Shown: one piece after another, positions 59,614 through 64,000 of the stretch
Position numbering within the stretch: the stretch's first letter is position 1
How the letters are laid out: each line of letters starts with the position of its first letter
Source of the DNA: Clostridium_X cadaveris
Lineage (GTDB): Bacteria > Bacillota > Clostridia > Clostridiales > Clostridiaceae
Assembly (NCBI RefSeq): GCF_039521325.1
Contig: NZ_BAAACD010000045.1
Reading direction: 5' to 3' (one strand)
Length of the DNA stretch: 64,000 nt
Translations under genes and position numbers: made by a program
Notes under the pieces: generated by a model
Databases searched by the model: none
What the model was told of the DNA's origin: nothing
Seen by the model: the letters and a program-made list of their open reading frames with translations, nothing else

Positions 59614-60873
59614 CTATTTTATTTTATCCTTTATAGCTTCTAAAGCCTTATTAAATTGAGGATCATTACTACGTGTCAATCCTTTTTCTTGAATTTCCTT
59701 AGGGATTGTCACTTCAATATGAGGTGCTATACCTTTCTTATGAATATTTTCTCCATTTGGAGTATAGTACTTAGATATAGTTACTTTTAATCCTGTTCCC
59801 TCATCCATTCCTAGTACTGTTTGAACAACACCTTTACCAAAAGTAGTAGTTCCTATTAATGTACCTATATCGTAATCTCTTACAGCTCCTGCAACAATCT
59901 CTGATGCACTTGCTGTATTTTCATCGGTTAAAACTACTAAAGGCATTCCTATGGCAATTCCGCCCTTAGAATTGTATTTTGTTTCTTTATTGTATTTATC
60001 TATTGTAGAAGTTATAACTTTATCCTTTTCTACAAAGTTAGAAACCACATTGATGCATTCTTTTAAAAGTCCTCCTGGATTTTGTCTAAGATCTAAGATT
60101 ATTCCTTTAGCACCTGAATCCTTCAACTCTTGTAATTTCTTTGTGAAAGCATCTCCTGTATGTTCATCAAACATTGATATTTGAATATATCCTATATTTC
60201 CCTCTATCATTTCTCCTGCAACAGTCTGCATAACTATTGTATCTCTATAAACTTCAGTAGTATATAATCCTTTTCCTTCTCTATATAAAGTCATATCTAC
60301 TTTTTCTTTTGCTTTTCCATTTTTCATAAGTGCTACAGCTTTTTCTAAATCTTTTCCGCCTACATCTGTACCTGCAACTTTTTTAATCTTATCTCCTGGC
60401 TTTATTCCAGCCTTTTCTGCTGGAGAATCATTGAATACTGCTATAACAACTATATCTTCATCTTTTGCTGCTACTTGAAGACCTACGCCTACATAGTTAC
60501 CTTCATTTCTTTCATTGAAATCACTAAATTCTTTTTTGTTCATAAAAACAGTATATGGATCATTAAGAGAGTTCGTCATTCCTTTGATGGCTCCTTCTAC
60601 CAAAGTGTCTTCATTTATTTCTCCATCATAAAGCTTATATAAAACATCTCTCACCTGAAATAATTTTTTAAATTTAGAAACATCGCTTATGCCTTCTAGG
60701 GACTTAGCTATATCCTTATTACTTACTCCCATTCCTGGAATGGCCATAGCAGCTTTTGTTCCTACAAAAAATGCAGCAAAGTTTGTAACTATAAGTATTG
60801 CTGCTACTATAGCAATCCATTTCCAACGCAATTTCCTTCTCTTTTTTGTTTCTTTTATTTCTTCATTATCCAT
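59614..60873 (-). CDS. ctpA: C-terminal processing peptidase, S41 family
   Basis: This 419-residue CtpA/CtpB-type protease has an N-terminal membrane anchor (about 17-40). An extracytoplasmic PDZ domain (about 105-190) has IKPGDKIKKVAGTDVGG. The S41 core has GIILDLRQNPGGLLKE, nucleophile Ser in ENTASASEIVAGAV, and Lys in IGTTTFGKGVVQT with the following Gln. In B. subtilis CtpB cleaves SpoIVFA/SpoIVFB-linked signals during sporulation and is encoded in the same place. A duplicate role in envelope protein turnover is equally possible. Confidence 0.94.
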   Translation of the reverse strand: MDNEEIKETKKRRKLRWKWIAIVAAILIVTNFAAFFVGTKAAMAIPGMGVSNKDIAKSLEGISDVSKFKKLFQVRDVLYKLYDGEINEDTLVEGAIKGMTNSLNDPYTVFMNKKEFSDFNERNEGNYVGVGLQVAAKDEDIVVIAVFNDSPAEKAGIKPGDKIKKVAGTDVGGKDLEKAVALMKNGKAKEKVDMTLYREGKGLYTTEVYRDTIVMQTVAGEMIEGNIGYIQISMFDEHTGDAFTKKLQELKDSGAKGIILDLRQNPGGLLKECINVVSNFVEKDKVITSTIDKYNKETKYNSKGGIAIGMPLVVLTDENTASASEIVAGAVRDYDIGTLIGTTTFGKGVVQTVLGMDEGTGLKVTISKYYTPNGENIHKKGIAPHIEVTIPKEIQEKGLTRSNDPQFNKALEAIKDKIK

Positions 60874-60971
60874 TTAATAACACCCTCTCTTATAAACCTT
60901 CTCAAATTATTTTACCTAATATCATTTATTTTATTATATTAATATTCAATATATATAATTATATATTAATT

Positions 60972-61003
60972 AAAGCTCAGATGACATAAATCATCTGAGC
61001 TTT
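60972..61003 (-). terminator. Terminator of ftsX
   Basis: AAAGCTCAGATGA (60972-60984) and TCATCTGAGCTTT (60991-61003) form a perfect 13-bp stem with a 6-nt loop. T-rich DNA follows on both strands, and it lies right after the ftsX stop. Confidence 0.85.
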
Positions 61004-61014
61004 TACAATTTTTT

Positions 61015-61908
61015 TTAAACTTCTAAGAATTTTCTTAAAGAAACGAAGCTTCCTAAAGCTCCCACTATTATTCCTGCAACTAAGAATTCTAGTAATATTA
61101 TAGTGTAAACATAACTTGGTGCAGCTAAAGGTGTCGCTCCAATCATAGATTGAGTTACATTTGTATATAGGATATTGTATCCAATTGAAAGCAGCCCATT
61201 TGCAATAAGTGCTCCGATAACCCCTATTATAATACCCTCAATTATGAACGGCCATCTAATAAACCAGTCTGTTGCTCCAACAAATTTCATTATGCTTATT
61301 TCTCTTCTTCTTGAGAAAACAGTAAGTTTTATTGTATTAGAAATTAGGAATAACGATACTCCTATAAATATTATAAATACAATTACTCCTACTACCTTTA
61401 TAGTTGAAGATACTTTTACAATTTTGTCTATGATGTCTGTATGCCCCTCTCCTGGTTCATAACCCGGCATACTTTTCACAGCATCATTTATACTTTCTGC
61501 TACTTCTGGAGAAGATATTTTCACCACAAAGGAACTTGGTAATGGGTTATTATCACTGCCATATCCTGATAATATAACCTCATTTCCTTTCATTTGATCT
61601 TTAAAATTTTCTAACGCTTCTAATTTGCTCTTATATATAACGTCTTCTACTCCATTAAGATCTTTTAAAGTTGCTTCTATATTTCTCTGTTCTGATATGC
61701 TTATATCATCAGTTAAGAATACCTCAACTTCTACCATATCTTCAATCATCTTAACCTGGTTATTTACAGTTACTGCAATAAGTACGAAAATACCAAATAT
61801 AAACAGAGTTGCTGATACAGTAAGGGCTGATGCAATACTTATAGTTTTGTTTCTTTTCAAACTTTTCATTGCATCTACAAAGAAATGTTTTATCGTATTA
61901 GTTTTCAT
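61015..61908 (-). CDS. ftsX: Cell division protein FtsX
   Basis: This 297-residue membrane subunit of FtsEX starts at ATG 61908, overlapping the end of ftsE by 11 nt; the frame could extend to 61932. It has a cytoplasmic N-terminus (HFFVDAMKSLKRNKTISIASAL), then four membrane helices (about 22-45, 170-195, 220-245 and 265-290). A large extracellular loop sits between the first two (EVEVFLTDDISISEQR region). FtsEX activates cell-wall hydrolases from inside; in Bacillus it controls CwlO and sporulation entry. No target hydrolase with a coiled coil is in the window. Confidence 0.96.
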   Translation of the reverse strand: MKTNTIKHFFVDAMKSLKRNKTISIASALTVSATLFIFGIFVLIAVTVNNQVKMIEDMVEVEVFLTDDISISEQRNIEATLKDLNGVEDVIYKSKLEALENFKDQMKGNEVILSGYGSDNNPLPSSFVVKISSPEVAESINDAVKSMPGYEPGEGHTDIIDKIVKVSSTIKVVGVIVFIIFIGVSLFLISNTIKLTVFSRRREISIMKFVGATDWFIRWPFIIEGIIIGVIGALIANGLLSIGYNILYTNVTQSMIGATPLAAPSYVYTIILLEFLVAGIIVGALGSFVSLRKFLEV

Positions 61909-62584
61909 ATCCGTATCTTCCCCTCTTCTCATCTCTAGCTATGCATCCTTTTTCCATAGCTATAACTCTCTTTCTCATACCATTAACAATTTCTTTAGCG
62001 TGAGTAGCCATAAGAACTGTTGTGCCACTCTTATTTATATCATCTATTATTTCCATTATATCTTTAGCTGTTTCTGGATCTAAATTCCCTGTTGGTTCGT
62101 CAGCTATAAGGATAGCTGGATTATTTACTATAGCTCTTGCTACAGAAACTCTCTGTTGCTCTCCACCTGAAAGTTCATTAGGGAACATCTTGTGCTTATC
62201 TCCAAGTCCAACCATCGCAAGCACCAAAGGTACTCTCTTTCTTATTTCTTTTGGTGTCGCTTCTACAACTCTCATAGCAAAAGCAACATTTTCATATACA
62301 TTTAATGTTGGAATAAGTCTAAAATCTTGGAATACCATTCCTATCTTTCTTCTATAGTAAGGAACTTCTCCCTTTTTTATAGCTGAAAGTTTTTGATCCT
62401 TTACTACTATTTCTCCTTTTGTTGGGTCAACTTCCTTAAGGAGCATTTTGATGAAAGTAGATTTTCCTGCTCCACTTGGTCCTACTAAGAATACAAATTC
62501 ACCCTTCTCTATTTTTATATCCACATCTTTAAGGGCTAAAACATTATTATCATAAGTCTTACTGACATTCTTAAATTCTATCAT
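61898..62584 (-). CDS. ftsE: Cell division ATP-binding protein FtsE
   Basis: This 228-residue ABC ATPase has Walker A LVGPSGAGKSTFIKML, the FtsE-typical IGMVFQDFRLIPTLNVYENV, signature ELSGGEQQRVSVARAI, Walker B AILIADEPTGNLDPETA and H-loop VLMATHAKEIV. It forms the cytoplasmic motor of FtsEX. Its 3' end overlaps ftsX for coupled translation. The order ftsE-ftsX-ctpA-minJ-like-uvrB is kept between this genome and Bacillus. Confidence 0.97.
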   Translation of the reverse strand: MIEFKNVSKTYDNNVLALKDVDIKIEKGEFVFLVGPSGAGKSTFIKMLLKEVDPTKGEIVVKDQKLSAIKKGEVPYYRRKIGMVFQDFRLIPTLNVYENVAFAMRVVEATPKEIRKRVPLVLAMVGLGDKHKMFPNELSGGEQQRVSVARAIVNNPAILIADEPTGNLDPETAKDIMEIIDDINKSGTTVLMATHAKEIVNGMRKRVIAMEKGCIARDEKRGRYGYEN

Positions 62585-62740
62585 ATATTCAACTCCTCAC
62601 TAAGTTATCCATTCTTCATATACAAATTTATAATAATTATATCACATTATGTTGCTACTTTGAATTTAAATATTTACAATTAAAAAATTCGTAAAAATAT
62701 TGGTCAAATCTCCTAAGAACTTTCTACATAAATTGATATA

Positions 62741-62779
62741 AAAAGCCAGTATATTAAAATTTCTTTAATAATACCAGCT
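62741..62779 (-). terminator. Terminator of the YitT-family gene
   Basis: AGCCAGTATATTAAA (62744-62758) pairs with TTTAATAATACCAGCT (62764-62779) with one bulge. On the minus strand TTTTTATATC follows. It separates yitT from ftsE. Confidence 0.75.
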
Positions 62780-62809
62780 CTTAAGAATCTCATACTTATT
62801 TGATTTTTA

Positions 62810-63652
62810 CTATAATGAATTAAAGCCTTTTCCTAATACCTCATGTGCCTCAATTACTGTAATGAATGCCTCCGGATCTATTTCCCTTATAAATTTTCTT
62901 ATATCTATAAACTGCTTTCTATTAACCACGCAATATATCATCTCAGTTTCTTGTCCACTATATGCACCTTTTGCTGGAACTATAGTACATCCTCTGTTAA
63001 TATCATTCATAATAAAAGCTTTTATTTCATCATTCTTGCAACTCATTATATGCATTTCTTTACAGTTATTAAAACCTGCTATTACTTTATCTATTATAAA
63101 TCCATTCATAAATACTATTACTAAGGAGTACATACCTTTTTCCCAGCCAAATGTTATTCCTCCTAATACTACCACTATCATATCTACTACCTGCATGGAT
63201 TTCCCCATATCAAGTTTTAAATATTTGTTCAGTATCTTTGCTATTATGTCTGTTCCTCCAGTTGATGCACCCTGACTAAACACTAACGCTAGTCCAGTTC
63301 CAGTTAATGCACTTGCAAAGAAAGCATTTAACATTAAATCATTGGTTAAAGCTTGAGGGTTAAATACTGTCTTTATAGCCCACATAAGTCCTGATATTCC
63401 TAAAGCTCCGTATAATGTTTTTACTCCAAAACTTCCCCCAATAAAAATGAATCCAATTATAAAAAGAAATATATTAAATATGAAGGTTAATGCTTCAACA
63501 GACAACAATGGTATATAATGATTCATAACCACTGAAAATCCTGTTATTCCTCCAGATGCCATATCATTAGGTATTACAAAAAACTCTACTGAGGTCGCTA
63601 TCATAATCATACCTAATGTCATAATTAAATACTCTTTAAACTTTTTGTTCAT
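62810..63652 (-). CDS. YitT-family membrane protein (DUF161/DUF2179)
   Basis: This 280-residue protein has five or six membrane helices. Family stretches are FFVIPNDMASGGITGFSVVM, FSQGASTGGTDIIAKILNKY and YSLVIVFMNGFIIDKVIAGF. A C-terminal cytoplasmic DUF2179 domain follows (about 200-280) with DINRGCTIVPAKGAYSG and EIDPEAFITVIEAHEVLG. The family is widespread in Firmicutes with no settled function; membrane transport is often assumed. The gene is flanked by terminators and stands alone. Confidence 0.93.
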   Translation of the reverse strand: MNKKFKEYLIMTLGMIMIATSVEFFVIPNDMASGGITGFSVVMNHYIPLLSVEALTFIFNIFLFIIGFIFIGGSFGVKTLYGALGISGLMWAIKTVFNPQALTNDLMLNAFFASALTGTGLALVFSQGASTGGTDIIAKILNKYLKLDMGKSMQVVDMIVVVLGGITFGWEKGMYSLVIVFMNGFIIDKVIAGFNNCKEMHIMSCKNDEIKAFIMNDINRGCTIVPAKGAYSGQETEMIYCVVNRKQFIDIRKFIREIDPEAFITVIEAHEVLGKGFNSL

Positions 63653-63932
63653 GAAAATCCCCGTCCTAACATATTTTAATTTTTATCATGAGTTAATTTA
63701 AAATTTCATTTGCTGGTTTTCTTGTATTTATATATATTTCTGCATTAAATTATTCATAATCCTTTACAATTATATGATATATCTCCTTTGGTTTAAAGTA
63801 CCTTAAAAAAATATATGAAATTATGCACTTTTATTCATTATCCTTGTTAAATTATTTACACTGGTTAGAATTTTATAATAATTTTTTATTCAAATCTTCA
63901 TATTTAAGAATCTAAAAAAAGCTACAATTTTA

Positions 63933-64000
63933 TGATGTGACCCCCAAAAGTTAGACTTTATTAGCGAGACAGTTTCGGCTGCCTCGCTATTTTTATGCAG
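63933..64000. mobile_element. Edge of an IS3-family (IS150-like) element, cut by window
   Basis: TGATGTGACCCCCAAAAG, then TTAGAC (63933-63956), matches the terminal inverted repeat style of IS3/IS150-group elements. Just inside is a hairpin with GCGAG (63964-63968) and CTCGC (63983-63987) plus inner CAG/CTG, followed by TATTTTTA, which would block transcription entering from outside. The transposase lies beyond the window. The 63653-63932 gap before it is AT-rich with no gene seen. Confidence 0.6.

Noticed and set aside
1..64000. CRISPR arrays, tRNA or rRNA genes, riboswitches
   Set aside because: No regularly spaced repeats, cloverleaf folds, rRNA stretches or known aptamer cores were recognised by eye; a covariance-model search would be needed to exclude small RNAs.

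Overview
The window reads as a chromosome segment from a low-GC, Gram-positive anaerobe of the Clostridium type. The evidence is AT-rich DNA, strong GGAGG-type ribosome sites, LPXTG wall anchors, paired DUF1540 proteins, and a gene order (ftsEX-ctpA-minJ-like-uvrB/uvrA; rapZ-yvcK-whiA; dnaE-pfkA-pyk) typical of Clostridiaceae. Almost everything is on the minus strand; the main exceptions are a small XRE operon, a two-component system, an Mga-like regulator and an IS256 transposase. No rRNA, tRNA, CRISPR array or convincing riboswitch was seen.

Positions 1-10.5 kb hold an allantoin catabolic operon read right to left: pucR regulator, allB, allC, allE, a second M20 amidohydrolase, a DAO-type FAD oxidoreductase, etfB, etfA and the start of an NCS1 permease cut by the window edge. 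The first enzymes should take allantoin through allantoate and ureidoglycine to ureidoglycolate. The flavoprotein/ETF part has no assigned reaction and is one of the two most interesting points here. An 11-bp inverted repeat before allB is a candidate operator.

Positions 10.5-24 kb are accessory. They hold an XRE repressor with a membrane protein, an OmpR/histidine-kinase pair, a five-gene nickel/peptide-type ABC importer, an Mga/AtxA-like regulator whose 3' end runs into an IS256 element, an LPKTG surface protein with a duplicated 77-residue unit, and a decayed gene. The two-component and importer promoters share a TTAGTTA/TAACTAA dyad just after the -10 box. The IS256 transposase has Asn in place of its first catalytic Asp.

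Positions 24-50 kb are mainly core functions: rlmD-like methyltransferase, pyk-pfkA, dnaE, a ROK kinase, a YtoI-like CBS protein, whiA-yvcK-rapZ, pdxST, murB, a PHP phosphatase, uvrC, a class B PBP with a SEDS partner and FHA protein, and uvrA.

Positions 50-57 kb hold a cell-wall recycling module between uvrA and uvrB: murQ, a 1109-residue wall-anchored tandem beta-lactamase-fold protein (AmiE-like, second catalytic site lost), a DUF1540 protein and an RpiR/MurR-type regulator. The murQ and AmiE-like promoters carry the same GAAAT-N3-ATTTC dyad at the same place over the -35 box, which suggests one locally controlled regulon. The window ends with minJ-like, ctpA, ftsX, ftsE, yitT and the edge of an IS3-type element.
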